A model generated the notes under the pieces. The model saw only the letters and a list, made by a program, of their open reading frames with translations. It did no database searches and had not been told where the DNA came from. From positions 444,473 to 508,472 of the forward strand of contig NZ_FOFD01000004.1 in assembly GCF_900110865.1 (NCBI RefSeq): 64,000 nt of DNA, written 5' to 3'. This document shows positions 34,805 to 42,908 of this stretch, one piece after another. This DNA comes from Natrinema salaciae (GTDB taxonomy: Archaea > Halobacteriota > Halobacteria > Halobacteriales > Natrialbaceae). Each line of letters begins with the position of its first letter. Positions within the stretch are counted from its first letter, which is position 1. Made by a program: the position numbers and the translations under genes.

Positions 34805-34985
34805 TCACCTCGACGCTGCTGGGCTGTACGTCTCCGGCGTCGCGTACCGACCGCCAGCCGCGGGCAACTCCATGTGCGTTCCGCGGTCTTCCTCGAGGAC
34901 CGGGCTCTCGTCCGGCTCCGGAACCGTCGAGAGCCGGTGGGCGATCGCGAGCGCCGTCAGCCCGTTGGTCAGTCGGTCGACAGTC
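34805..34985 (-). pseudogene. C-terminal relic of an ABC exporter ATPase
   Basis: Translation of the minus strand ending in TGA at 34805-34807 reads DRLTNGLTALAIAHRLSTVP, then SPVLEEDRGTHMELPAAGG and RYATPETYSPAASR. This is the H-loop region (IAHRLST) and C-terminal end of an MsbA/MdlB-type ABC exporter (normally VLEDGRVVERGTHDELLAADG). The internal part is damaged and there is no Walker A/B upstream, so only a fragment survives. The neighbouring minus-strand frame 35015-35215 may be another decayed piece. Confidence 0.6.
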
Positions 34986-35241
34986 GAGCACCCCGCTCTT
35001 GGCTTGGTGTTCGCTTACCGCGCGTACAGCAGGAACGCGCCGAGCGGCAACAACCTGAGGTTTCGCCACAACGAGTCGTCTGGCAGGACATTCAGGGAAG
35101 CGTGACGGTGCCGGAGGAAAACAGCGACCAGCCGAGCGTCGTTCGCGTGGCCAAGGAACACCCTATCGTGGCTAGCGGTATAGACCACGGGGCTGCTCGC
35201 CACGACATCGTTCAATAGTCAGGAACGCATAGGGATCCACG

Positions 35242-35775
35242 ATGAGCATTCGGATCCAGCTTGGTTCGGATGACGGCGAAGACGCGCAGTCGCCGGACGA
35301 CGAGGACGACGAACACCAGACGATACGACAGTGGTTTCTGAATACTCCTGATCTGGGCGGCATCTTCATTCGATCCACGCTGGTCTTCGCGGCGCTCACC
35401 GCACTCTCTATGATCGGTATGGCCATGCTCTTACTCGCCGTCTCGGAGGATCCATTCGTCGATCAACCGACAGTCGAAGACCCGATCATCGCTTACGTCT
35501 GGCTCGTTTCGTTCACTGCCATGGCGCTCTCGATATTCGGATACGTCGCGTGGTCGTTCTGGAAACAGCGCCAGCTAAAGAAGCAACTGACGACCTCCCG
35601 CGAGTCGAGCCTGATCGAAAAACCGATCCGAACTCTCCAAATCGCGTTCGCGGACAGCAGCGACCTCGACGAGTACGAACGACAGGTCCAAAAAACCGTC
35701 TTCGCCCTCCTAATCGGCGTGGTCTTCGGGAATCTCCCCATTCGAATGACCGTAAACATCCTCCTCTCGCTGTAG
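35242..35775 (+). CDS. Three-helix membrane protein, unknown function
   Basis: A 177-residue protein with an acidic N-terminus (GSDDGEDAQSPDDEDDEH), two central hydrophobic helices (STLVFAALTALSMIGMAMLL and YVWLVSFTAMALSIFGYVAW), a charged cytoplasmic loop, and a final helix (VFALLIGVVFGNLPIRMTVN). No recognised domain. It is flanked by a transporter relic and a repeat-rich spacer, so it may belong to a variable patch. Confidence 0.6.
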   Translation: MSIRIQLGSDDGEDAQSPDDEDDEHQTIRQWFLNTPDLGGIFIRSTLVFAALTALSMIGMAMLLLAVSEDPFVDQPTVEDPIIAYVWLVSFTAMALSIFGYVAWSFWKQRQLKKQLTTSRESSLIEKPIRTLQIAFADSSDLDEYERQVQKTVFALLIGVVFGNLPIRMTVNILLSL

Positions 35776-36037
35776 TCGATTGCGGACGGGCCACAGACTC
35801 GAGTTGGAACAAGAAACGACACTGAGCCATACAGAACATGCTTTTCGGCGAGCGAACGGTGCGCGGTTCGGAACGAGCGGTGCGAGTGAGAACCGCGAGA
35901 ATGCGAACGAGCAGCGTCGCGATCCGTGGGCGGTTCGAAGAGCCCGAGCGAAGCCGTTCACCGAGCGCTACGCGCTCGGGCCGACGACTGACTCGGAGCT
36001 CGCGAAGCGAGCGGAGAGGAAGGAGGAGTGCTTTTAT
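35776..36037. other. Intergenic spacer with GC-rich self-complementary segments
   Basis: No gene is seen. Several short palindromic stretches occur, such as CCGAGCGCTACGCGCTCGGG (35971-35990) and GAGCTCGCGAAGCGAGCG (35997-36014). The CGAGCGAACGGTGCG / CGAGCGGTGCGAGTGAG motifs at about 35850-35895 are the kind of degenerate intergenic repeat common in haloarchaeal genomes. Confidence 0.4.
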
Positions 36038-36088
36038 CCTAAATTTTGCCGAGGGCCGCCTTCAGCGGCCCGTAGAGCAAAATTTAGG
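36038..36088 (-). terminator. Long perfect hairpin directly after the thermosome stop codon
   Basis: CCTAAATTTTGC (36038-36049) pairs with GCAAAATTTAGG (36077-36088), and inside it GGGCCGC (36053-36059) pairs with GCGGCCC (36065-36071). The outer arm begins one base beyond the stop codon of the thermosome gene, so the 3' end of the mRNA would be an unusually stable stem. It is likely a terminator or stability element; on the transcript the sequence after the stem is AUAAAAG rather than a poly-U run. Confidence 0.6.
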
Positions 36089-36089
36089 T

Positions 36090-37757
36090 TCACATCATGC
36101 CGCCCATGCCGCCGCCCATGCCGCCCATGCCGCCGGCACCGCCGGGGCCGCCGGCCTCGTCGTCGCCCTTGTCGGTCGACAGGTCACCGGCGGAGATGAT
36201 GTCGTCGATTTTGAGCACGAGGTTAGCCGCTTCGGCGGCGGAGGTGACGGCCTGCTCCTTGGCGTGGGCCGGTTCGACGACGCCAGCCTCGAAGGTGTCC
36301 TCGACGTCGCCCGAGAAGACGTTCAGGCCGGCCTCGACGTCGCCGTCGTCGTGGGCCGCACGCAGGTCGACCAGCGTGTCGATCGAATCGAGGCCCGCGT
36401 TCTCGGCGAGGACGCGCGGAACGAGCTCGAGCGAGTCGGCGAAGGACTCGACGGCCAGCTGCTCGCGGCCGGAGACGGAGTCGGCGTAGTCGCGCAGGCG
36501 CGAGGCGAGTTCGACTTCGATCGCGCCGCCGCCCGCGAGGACGCGGCCGTCGGAGACGGTCTGGGCGACCACGTCGAGCGCGTCGTTGACGCCGCGCTCG
36601 AGTTCGTCGACGACGTGGTCGGTCGAGCCGCGAAGCAGGAGGGTGACGCCGTGGGCGTCCTCGCCCTCGACGTAGAACAGCTCGTCCGCGTCGTCGCGCG
36701 TGACGTCACCGAAGCCGAGGTCGTCCTCGGTCGCGCTCTCGAGGTCGGAGACGATGTTCGCGCTGACGACCTCCTTGAGGAACTCGAGGTCGGACTTCTT
36801 GGCGCGGCGCACCGCGAGGATGCCTTCCTTGGCGAGGTAGTGCTGGGCGAGGTCGTCGATGCCCTTCTGGCAGAAGACGACGTCCGCGCCGATGTCGGCG
36901 ATGTGGTCGACCTTCTCGCGGAGCTGCTTCTCCTCGCGGTCGAGGAACTTCTGGAGCTGGTCGGGGTCGGTGACGGAGACTTCGGTGTCGACGTCGGTCT
37001 CCTCGACCTCGATGGCCTCGTTGAGCAGCAGGATGTCGGCGTCCGTCGCCTCGGTGGGCATGTTGTCGTGGACGGGGTCCTTGTCCACGATGCCGCCCTC
37101 GAGGAGTTCGGACTCGCCGGCGCTGCGGCCGGTCTGGGTCTCGATGTTGAGGAACTCGAGGTCGACGACGTTGTCGCCGTTCTCGTCTTCGACGGTGACC
37201 TGGCGGATGGCCTCGACGATCAGCTGGGAGAGGTGCTCCTTGTTGACCTCGGTACCCTTGCCGGTCATCGAGGTCTCGGCCGTTTTGCGCAGCAGCTCCT
37301 CGTCGTCGGTGTCGATGTCGGTCGCGATGTCGTCGATCTCCTCGCGAGCACGCTCGCTGGCGAGGTGGAAGCCCTTGATGATCGCCGTCGGGTGGATGTC
37401 CTGCTCGAGGAGGTCCTCGGCGTTCTTGAGGAGTTCGCCGGCGATCGCGACGGCCGTCGTGGTGCCGTCGCCAGCCTCGTCCTCCTGGGTTTCGGCGACC
37501 TCGATGATCATCTCGGCCGTCGGGTTGTCGATGTCCATCTCCTTGAGGATGGTGACGCCGTCGTTGGTGATCGTCACCGATCCCATGGAGTCGACGAGCA
37601 TCTTGTCCATCCCTTTCGGTCCGAGCGTGGACTGGACCGCTTCAGCGACCGCACGGGCGGCGCTGATGTTGTAGTCCTGCGCGTCCTTGTCCTTGACGCG
37701 CTGGGAGTCCTCGCTCATTACGATCATCGGCTGGCCCTGCTGCATTCGCTGACTCAT
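36090..37757 (-). CDS. Thermosome subunit (group II chaperonin)
   Basis: A 555-residue chaperonin. Motifs: DAQDYNISAARAVAEAVQST, LGPKGMDKMLVDSMG, VTITNDGVTILKEMDIDNP, QEDEAGDGTTTAVAIAGELL, and the late GGGAIEVELASRLRDYAD and GLDSIDTLVDLRAAH. The C-terminus is a Gly-Met repeat tail (GGMGGMGGGMGGMM) typical of haloarchaeal Cct/Ths subunits. It folds proteins in a two-ring ATP-driven complex. A TTTTATGTAG box lies about 30 bases upstream of the ATG. Which paralogue (ths1, 2 or 3) cannot be told. Confidence 0.95.
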   Translation of the reverse strand: MSQRMQQGQPMIVMSEDSQRVKDKDAQDYNISAARAVAEAVQSTLGPKGMDKMLVDSMGSVTITNDGVTILKEMDIDNPTAEMIIEVAETQEDEAGDGTTTAVAIAGELLKNAEDLLEQDIHPTAIIKGFHLASERAREEIDDIATDIDTDDEELLRKTAETSMTGKGTEVNKEHLSQLIVEAIRQVTVEDENGDNVVDLEFLNIETQTGRSAGESELLEGGIVDKDPVHDNMPTEATDADILLLNEAIEVEETDVDTEVSVTDPDQLQKFLDREEKQLREKVDHIADIGADVVFCQKGIDDLAQHYLAKEGILAVRRAKKSDLEFLKEVVSANIVSDLESATEDDLGFGDVTRDDADELFYVEGEDAHGVTLLLRGSTDHVVDELERGVNDALDVVAQTVSDGRVLAGGGAIEVELASRLRDYADSVSGREQLAVESFADSLELVPRVLAENAGLDSIDTLVDLRAAHDDGDVEAGLNVFSGDVEDTFEAGVVEPAHAKEQAVTSAAEAANLVLKIDDIISAGDLSTDKGDDEAGGPGGAGGMGGMGGGMGGMM

Positions 37758-37783
37758 AGTCGAGCGGATGATTGATTGTGATT

Positions 37784-37794
37784 CTACATAAAAC
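37784..37794 (-). promoter_or_regulatory. TATA box of the thermosome gene
   Basis: GTTTTATGTAG on the minus strand, 27-37 bases before the ATG at 37757, in an AT-rich stretch after a GC-rich upstream region. Confidence 0.6.
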
Positions 37795-38130
37795 TTTCTC
37801 AATCCCGTCGGCGTTCGGTTCCGTCGGGACGGGCAATCCAACGGGAAAAACCACCGCAATGCGCGGCGGTCACGGCGGTTTCCCACGAACGAATTCGATC
37901 GTCAATCGTTCTCAGTCGGTTGAGGATACGTTGCTTTTATATTGATCGGTAGTGAGCCCGGTCGCTTCGAGACGACCGGCCGATCACGTCGGTCGCGGCC
38001 GGTGGACGCTCGAGCCGAGGGGCACTCCGCGAGCGCCGATGACAGCCGAGAGCCGACCGCGATCGGGACGGAAACCGGTTATTTGCTCGCGTGAAACGGT
38101 TCGATCCGGCCGGCGACGAGCCCCGAGATC

Positions 38131-38152
38131 GTTGACTCGAACCCGAGTCAAC
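38131..38152. promoter_or_regulatory. 9-bp inverted repeat upstream of the TraB-like gene
   Basis: GTTGACTCG and CGAGTCAAC are exact inverses separated by four bases. The element ends 45 bases before the ATG at 38198, just upstream of a TATA-like GGGTTATG at 38163-38170. It could be an operator bound by a dimeric regulator or an activator site. Confidence 0.4.
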
Positions 38153-38197
38153 ACAACAGAAGGGTTATGCCGGTAGTCACGTATTACCACTCGAGCA

Positions 38198-38962
38198 ATG
38201 GACGAGTCCCCGTCCTTTCCCGAATCGTTCGACGACCCCCGGATCAGTTCGCAGTTCTGCCGTCGGCTCTCCGCGTCGACCGGCGACCTCGTCCTCCTCG
38301 GGGTCGTCCACGACCACCCCGCCAGCGTCGCCCGCGTCGAACGGGTGCTCGAGCGCGTCGACCCGGACACGCTCGCACTCGAATTACCGCACGTCGCGGT
38401 GGCGCTGTACCGCGTCTACGCACGCGACGGTTCCGTCGACGATCCGACGCCGCCGCGATACGGCGGCGAGATGAGCGCGGCGATCCGCGCCGCCCCCGAC
38501 GCCGATCCCATCGGGATCGACGCACCGAACTGGTCGTTCCTCCGGCGACTCGCTGGGCGACTGGTTGCCGACCGCGTCTCGCCCGGAACGGCCCGGCGCG
38601 TGCTCTCGAGCGTCAGCGGCGCGACCCGTGAGGCGCTGGCCTGCCGGGTCGCCGCGACGCTAACCCACGCGACGTCGATGACCGTCGTCCCCGGCGATCG
38701 GGTCGAGTACGACTGCGATCCCGACGATTCGCCGGAGCGACAGGCCGCACACGAGCGCTCGCACGTCGCCGGCGTCCAGGCGCTGCTGGGCAGCGTCGAC
38801 ACGGACGGGAGCGCGCTATCCTATCGCGACGAGACGCGCGAGCGGTGTATGATCGATCGGCTCGAGGAACTCCGATCGGAGCCCGGCGACGTCGTCGCCG
38901 TCGTCGGCGTCGACCACCTCGATCGACTGGCGACGGATCTCTCGACGTCGGACGGGAAATGA
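38198..38962 (+). CDS. TraB-domain-like protein
   Basis: A 254-residue protein. LVLLGVVHDHPASVARVERV and DPDTLALELPHVAVALYRVY near the N-terminus match the GTAHVS-SV-V-E-I--PD-VAVEL core of TraB/GumN/Tiki proteins; PIGIDAPNWSF and SYRDETRERCMIDRLEELRS with VVAVVGVDHLDRLA at the end correspond to later core motifs. There is no membrane anchor. Family members are putative metalloproteases or pheromone-shutdown proteins; a specific role is not known here. Confidence 0.6.
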   Translation: MDESPSFPESFDDPRISSQFCRRLSASTGDLVLLGVVHDHPASVARVERVLERVDPDTLALELPHVAVALYRVYARDGSVDDPTPPRYGGEMSAAIRAAPDADPIGIDAPNWSFLRRLAGRLVADRVSPGTARRVLSSVSGATREALACRVAATLTHATSMTVVPGDRVEYDCDPDDSPERQAAHERSHVAGVQALLGSVDTDGSALSYRDETRERCMIDRLEELRSEPGDVVAVVGVDHLDRLATDLSTSDGK

Positions 38963-39001
38963 TGGACGGCGGCTCTGTTCGAACCGGTTCTCCGGTGCGA
39001 T

Positions 39002-39334
39002 TTATCGACTGTGACCTCGATAGCCACGCGCGGGCGGTTCGATCAAAATCTCGCCGTCACCCCGGACCGTTACGGTGTGGCCGTTGACGACGAACGAGAG
39101 CGTGCCGCCGGTTCGGGGAGTGCCGTCGTGGCGCGGTCGAAACAGGTCGTCCAGCGCATCCGGGTCGACGGTGTCGTACAGCGAGACGCGGCTGTCGGTC
39201 ACGTCGACGCCCATACAGTCGGCCAGCGCGTGGATCACGGTCGTGCTGAGCGTCGCCGGTCCGTCGGGGTCGTGGGTGGCGCGGTACAGGGCTGGAGAGC
39301 GAGACTGCGAGGCGTGGGGCGGGGATCCGTTCAT
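39002..39334 (-). CDS. HalOD1 output domain protein
   Basis: A 110-residue protein made essentially of one HalOD1 output domain: LYRATHDPDGPATLSTTVIH, ALADCMGVDVTDSRVSLYDT, VDPDALDDLF and GGTLSFVVNGHTVTVRGDGE ending in ILIEPP. HalOD1 is a haloarchaea-specific domain found alone or attached to signalling proteins and thought to act as an output module in regulation. The ATG at 39334 was used. It is alone between two convergent or divergent units. Confidence 0.8.
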   Translation of the reverse strand: MNGSPPHASQSRSPALYRATHDPDGPATLSTTVIHALADCMGVDVTDSRVSLYDTVDPDALDDLFRPRHDGTPRTGGTLSFVVNGHTVTVRGDGEILIEPPARGYRGHSR

Positions 39335-39546
39335 AACTGTTCGTCCTCTCCTACTCTCTGTTTGAAGACTAAAAGCGTAATCGTTCGTTACTGCCACGAC
39401 CCGTTAGACCGAACGAATATCAGTGGTCACTCGTGGAGACAATCAACGAATCGATCACGAATCGTGGCGGGTCCGCCGCTTCTCGGTGGTCCGAATCGAG
39501 GCGTTGAGCACGCCAGGATCACTCGGTGCGTCTCGTTCCCGAGCCG

Positions 39547-39870
39547 TTACTGTCGGAGTCCGGAGACACAGTTCCAGCAGTACGTGAACGTCTGGTCGCC
39601 CTCGTTTCGCGCTCCGCAGTGGGGGCACCGGATCGTCTCGCCGTCGAACTCGCGGTCCTCGTCCGCCCGGTCGGCGTCGCCGATATCGTCGGTGGCGCGG
39701 GGGTAGCGATCCGGGCCGGGCGAGGACCGCATGCTCGCGCGGTTCGGATCGGCGAGCGACGGCGCGCGCTCGCTGTCGCCGTCGTCACGACGGGCGTACA
39801 GGTAGTACAGTAACAGGTGCAGAAGGGCGAACAGCGCGACGTAGCCGATGAGCCAGCCCCAGAGCTCCAT
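39547..39870 (-). CDS. Single-helix membrane protein with C-terminal zinc ribbon
   Basis: A 107-residue protein: N-terminal transmembrane helix (LWGWLIGYVALFALLHLLLYYL), acidic linker, then a zinc ribbon with IRCPHCGARN and TYCWNCVSGL. This membrane-plus-zinc-ribbon plan is common in haloarchaea (DUF7577-like). ATG at 39870 chosen over a GTG at 39873. Its role is unknown; a membrane-tethered interaction module is a reasonable guess. Confidence 0.68.
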   Translation of the reverse strand: MELWGWLIGYVALFALLHLLLYYLYARRDDGDSERAPSLADPNRASMRSSPGPDRYPRATDDIGDADRADEDREFDGETIRCPHCGARNEGDQTFTYCWNCVSGLRQ

Positions 39871-39944
39871 CACCGTGCTATACGTTCTCGAGGCACTTGG
39901 ATATTCCCCGATTATCGAGAGACAGAGAATCAGGGCAGTCGGAC

Positions 39945-40844
39945 CTATCGGGGCGGCTGCAGGTCGCGCTCGAACTCGTCGAAGACGTCGAGGTCGTCGG
40001 CGAGATCGTACTCGAGGTGGCGCTGCTCCTGGCGGTTGACGCCGGCCTCCTCGATCGGGGTCGCGACGTCCTCCCAGCCGGGCTTGATCTTGACGCTCTG
40101 GGCGGGCATCCCGACGGCGATGTGATGGGCGGGGATGTCGTGCTGGACGACGCCGCGCGCGCCGACAATGGCGTTCTCGCCGACCTTGTTACCCGCGCGG
40201 ACCATCGAGTCGTAGGTGAGGCGCACGTCGTCTTCGACGATCGTGTGGTAGTTGCGCACCTCGGTCTGGTCGACGACGTCGTGGTCGTGGCTGTAAACGT
40301 GGACGCCGTCGGAGACGGAGACTCGATCGCCGATCGTCAGTTTTCCGCGGTCGTCGAGGTGGACGTCGTCGTGGACGACGGTGTTGTCCCCGATCGAGAT
40401 GTTGTGTCCGTAAGTGAACGAGATCCCCTTGAAGAACCGACAGCCGTCGCCGCACTCCTCGAACAGGTGGCCGGCGAGCATCCGGCGGAAGCGCAGCGCG
40501 AACTCGACGTTGTCCGCGATCGGCAGGCTGTCGAACTGCCGCCAGAGCCACTGGAGGTGTTTCGAGCGACGGAACGTCGCCTCGTCCTTCTCGGCGTAGT
40601 ATTCGCTCTCGAGGGTCGTATTGCAGGGATCGTAGCTCTGCAGGCGAACGCGCTCGGCCGGGGAGACCGCCTCGCCGGCCTGCCAGCGTTCGTAGGCTTC
40701 CCGGTCGCCCGAGAGATCGATCAGGACATCCTCGACGACCGAGCAGGTATCCTCGTCGCTCGAGAGACGGCGGTCAACCTCGTCGATGAACTCACGCATC
40801 CCCGCTTCCGCCTCGTCGGGGAGCGAGACGTACCGCTTTGTCAT
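39945..40844 (-). CDS. Hexapeptide-repeat acetyltransferase
   Basis: A 299-residue protein. The N-terminal about 150 residues are helical and include LRFRRMLAGHLFEECGDGCR, a segment that resembles the helical region of maltose/galactoside acetyltransferases. The C-terminal half is a left-handed beta-helix with NISIGDNTVVHDDVHLDDRG, LTIGDRVSVSDGVHVYSHDH (catalytic His) and NAIVGARGVVQHDIPAHHIA plus VGMPAQSVKI. It would acetylate a sugar or antibiotic-like acceptor from acetyl-CoA. The longer N-terminus than MaaA-type enzymes is notable. Start ATG at 40844. Confidence 0.8.
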   Translation of the reverse strand: MTKRYVSLPDEAEAGMREFIDEVDRRLSSDEDTCSVVEDVLIDLSGDREAYERWQAGEAVSPAERVRLQSYDPCNTTLESEYYAEKDEATFRRSKHLQWLWRQFDSLPIADNVEFALRFRRMLAGHLFEECGDGCRFFKGISFTYGHNISIGDNTVVHDDVHLDDRGKLTIGDRVSVSDGVHVYSHDHDVVDQTEVRNYHTIVEDDVRLTYDSMVRAGNKVGENAIVGARGVVQHDIPAHHIAVGMPAQSVKIKPGWEDVATPIEEAGVNRQEQRHLEYDLADDLDVFDEFERDLQPPR

Positions 40845-40920
40845 ACCCCGAGGTATTGCCCGCCGAGTTGATAGGGGTTCGGTTGTACCGCGGCGATTGC
40901 CGGACCCGCTGGCGCGCGTG

Positions 40921-41136
40921 TCACCGCGAACCGCGGTCGGACTGCCAGCTGGAGAGGAGCAGCGCGGGCAGTACGAGCGCACCGATCACCAGCACGGCCC
41001 CGATCACCACGGCGCCGATCGTGACGCGATCCCCCGGAACCTCGAGAAACCACGCGGCGAGGACGCCGATCGGAACGATGGCGAGGAGGACCGCGAGAAG
41101 GAGCCTGCTGGGGTGCCAGGTTCGGCCGTCGTCCAT
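40921..41136 (-). CDS. Small two-helix membrane protein
   Basis: A 71-residue protein with two hydrophobic helices (LLLAVLLAIVPIGVLAAWFL and VTIGAVVIGAVLVIGALVLP) and short charged ends. Upstream of the acetyltransferase gene by about 76 bases in the same direction, so possibly in its operon. No function can be assigned. Confidence 0.55.
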   Translation of the reverse strand: MDDGRTWHPSRLLLAVLLAIVPIGVLAAWFLEVPGDRVTIGAVVIGAVLVIGALVLPALLLSSWQSDRGSR

Positions 41137-41547
41137 ACCGACACGTGTCAGCCGGACCCCAAGAGCAATTCGACTTGCATTTTCGTTTTACAACCATCCT
41201 ATGTGTATATAATACATCCCGATATATGATAAAATTTATGTTAGTTACGGAAGCCGTCGTGACTAATTGGCGATGTTAATCAGTACGGAGTAACAGTCAT
41301 CCGGCGGGATCAGCTCGGAACGCTACCCACGACCGTCTCACCGCTTCGAGGAGTAGCGGCGGAACGAGCGTCGCACGACGCCGAGTGCCGCACGCGGCGG
41401 GCGGTCGGCGGAGTACAGTGACGATCGACTCGACTACCTCGAGAACGGAACCGAGAGGAACGGAGATGCGTGGAATCCCGAACCCGTTCGGATCGGTCGC
41501 TCGAGCGTTCCGCACGCCATAAGTTTCCCCGCTACGAAGGGTCGTGC
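41137..41547. other. Intergenic region with an AT-rich core
   Basis: No gene is supported. The part at 41190-41290 is strongly AT-rich with several TATA-like runs (for example TGTGTATATAATACATC at 41211-41227) and may hold promoters for both the small membrane protein and the aldo/keto reductase. The remaining part is GC-rich without structure. No RNA gene recognised. Confidence 0.45.
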
Positions 41548-42603
41548 ATGCAACACAGAACGCTCGGCGACTCCGGAGTCGAGGTCAGCGAGGTCGGCTT
41601 CGGCGCGTGGGTCGTCGGTACCGACTGGTGGGGCGACCGCTCGGAGGACGACGCGATCGAGATGGTTCAGTACGCCGTCGACCAGGGGATCACCTACTTC
41701 GACACGGGCGACGTCTACGGCCACGGCCGCAGCGAGGAACTGCTCGGGCAGGCGTTGGCCGAGGTCCGCGACGAGGTCACCGTCGCCACCAAGGTCGGCT
41801 ACGACTTCTACGACAATCCGCAGGCCGGCCACGGAGAACTCCCCAAGGAGATGGAGCCGGACTACCTTCGGGACGCCGTCGAGGAGAGCTTAGAGCGCCT
41901 CGAGCTGGACTCGGTCGACGTCCTCCAGCTCCACAACGCCGACGTCGACGAGATCACGCCCGACGTGCTCGAGCTGCTCGACGAGCTCGAGGAGGAGGGG
42001 ACGATCGACGCCACCGGCCTCGCGCTCGGCCCCTCGATCGGCTGGCTCGCCGAGGGCGACCTCGCCATCGAGGAGGAGTTCGACTCCGTCCAGCTCGTCT
42101 GGAACGTACTCGAGCAGGAGGTCGGCAACCACTTCCTCGAGACGATCGAACGAACGGGCTCGTCGACGAGTCTGATCCCCCGCGTGCCCCACTCCTCGGG
42201 CATCCTCAACGAACAGGTCACGCCCGACACCGAACTCGGCGAGGGCGACCACCGCGGCTTCCGCCCCGACGAGTGGTACGAGACCGGCTGGGAGAAACTC
42301 GAGGCGCTGCGCTTCCTCGAACGGGACGGCGAGCGCACGATGGGCCAGGCGTCGATCGCGTGGCTGCTCGCTCACGACCCCGTCGCGACCGTGACGCCGA
42401 CTTTCCGCACGAAAGCCGACATCGACGAGTGGGCCGCCGCCAGCGACGTGCCGACGCTCACCGACGAGGAGCTGACCCGCGTCGCGGAACTGTCCGAGAA
42501 CGACTTCGACATCGACCGCGACGACGGGATGGACTCGCTTCGTTCGTCGGTCGACGGCGCGGACATCGAATCCGCCGGGCTGGACAAGCTCGCAGCCGAC
42601 TGA
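41548..42603 (+). CDS. Aldo/keto reductase
   Basis: A 351-residue aldo/keto reductase. The barrel signatures are GDSGVEVSEVGFGAWVVG, the catalytic Asp-Tyr pair in ITYFDTGDVYGHGRSEELLG, Lys in VTVATKVGYDFY, and SVDVLQLHNADVDEITPDVL (His). A C-terminal region HDPVATVTPTFRTKADIDEW binds NADPH. It would reduce a carbonyl compound with NAD(P)H; substrate unknown. ATG at 41548 (MQHRTLGDSG) is the conserved start. Confidence 0.9.
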   Translation: MQHRTLGDSGVEVSEVGFGAWVVGTDWWGDRSEDDAIEMVQYAVDQGITYFDTGDVYGHGRSEELLGQALAEVRDEVTVATKVGYDFYDNPQAGHGELPKEMEPDYLRDAVEESLERLELDSVDVLQLHNADVDEITPDVLELLDELEEEGTIDATGLALGPSIGWLAEGDLAIEEEFDSVQLVWNVLEQEVGNHFLETIERTGSSTSLIPRVPHSSGILNEQVTPDTELGEGDHRGFRPDEWYETGWEKLEALRFLERDGERTMGQASIAWLLAHDPVATVTPTFRTKADIDEWAAASDVPTLTDEELTRVAELSENDFDIDRDDGMDSLRSSVDGADIESAGLDKLAAD

Positions 42604-42638
42604 TCGGACCGCGACTCGAGCCGCGGCCGCCGGCCGCC

Positions 42639-42908
42639 TCACTCGGCGTCGGTCTCGGTAAGCCTGAACTCGAACTCCAGTCTGCCCTCCGTCTTCACGT
42701 TCACGCCGCCGAGCCGGTCCGAGAGCTGCTCTCGCGCTCGAGAGCTCGGTTCGGCGGTGACCGAGACGCTGTTGCTGTTGGCGTTGTACGTGATGTTGCC
42801 GACCGCGATGTCGAACTCGAAGAACTCCGGGATCTCCGCTCTGAGTTGCGATCGCACGTCGCCGACGTCCGACCGAACGTCGGCCATCTCTTCGTTTAAC
42901 GTGCCCAT
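42639..42908 (-). CDS. Conserved haloarchaeal small protein, unknown function
   Basis: An 89-residue acidic protein: a short N-terminal helix (EEMADVRSDVGDVRSQLRAE), then a beta-rich middle (FEFDIAVGNITYNANSNSVS) and a C-terminal amphipathic stretch (LGGVNVKTEGRLEFEFRLTE). No known motif. It converges with the aldo/keto reductase gene and has its own upstream space. Confidence 0.6.
   Translation of the reverse strand: MGTLNEEMADVRSDVGDVRSQLRAEIPEFFEFDIAVGNITYNANSNSVSVTAEPSSRAREQLSDRLGGVNVKTEGRLEFEFRLTETDAE

Larger units (their letters stand above)
37758..38197. other. Intergenic region between thermosome and TraB-like genes
   Basis: About 440 bases with no supported gene. It contains the thermosome promoter (37784-37794) and, near the right end, an inverted repeat and TATA-like element for the TraB-like gene. 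The middle section (37860-38100) is GC-rich with no visible RNA structure. Confidence 0.45.

Noticed and set aside
35838..37775. Long plus-strand open frame opposite the thermosome gene
   Set aside because: It is a shadow of the thermosome reading frame, an effect of GC-rich codon bias, with repetitive V/L/D/E composition and no motif.
38131..38152. tRNA-like stem including TCGAACCC
   Set aside because: Only one stem with a four-base loop is present; no acceptor, D or anticodon arm can be drawn.
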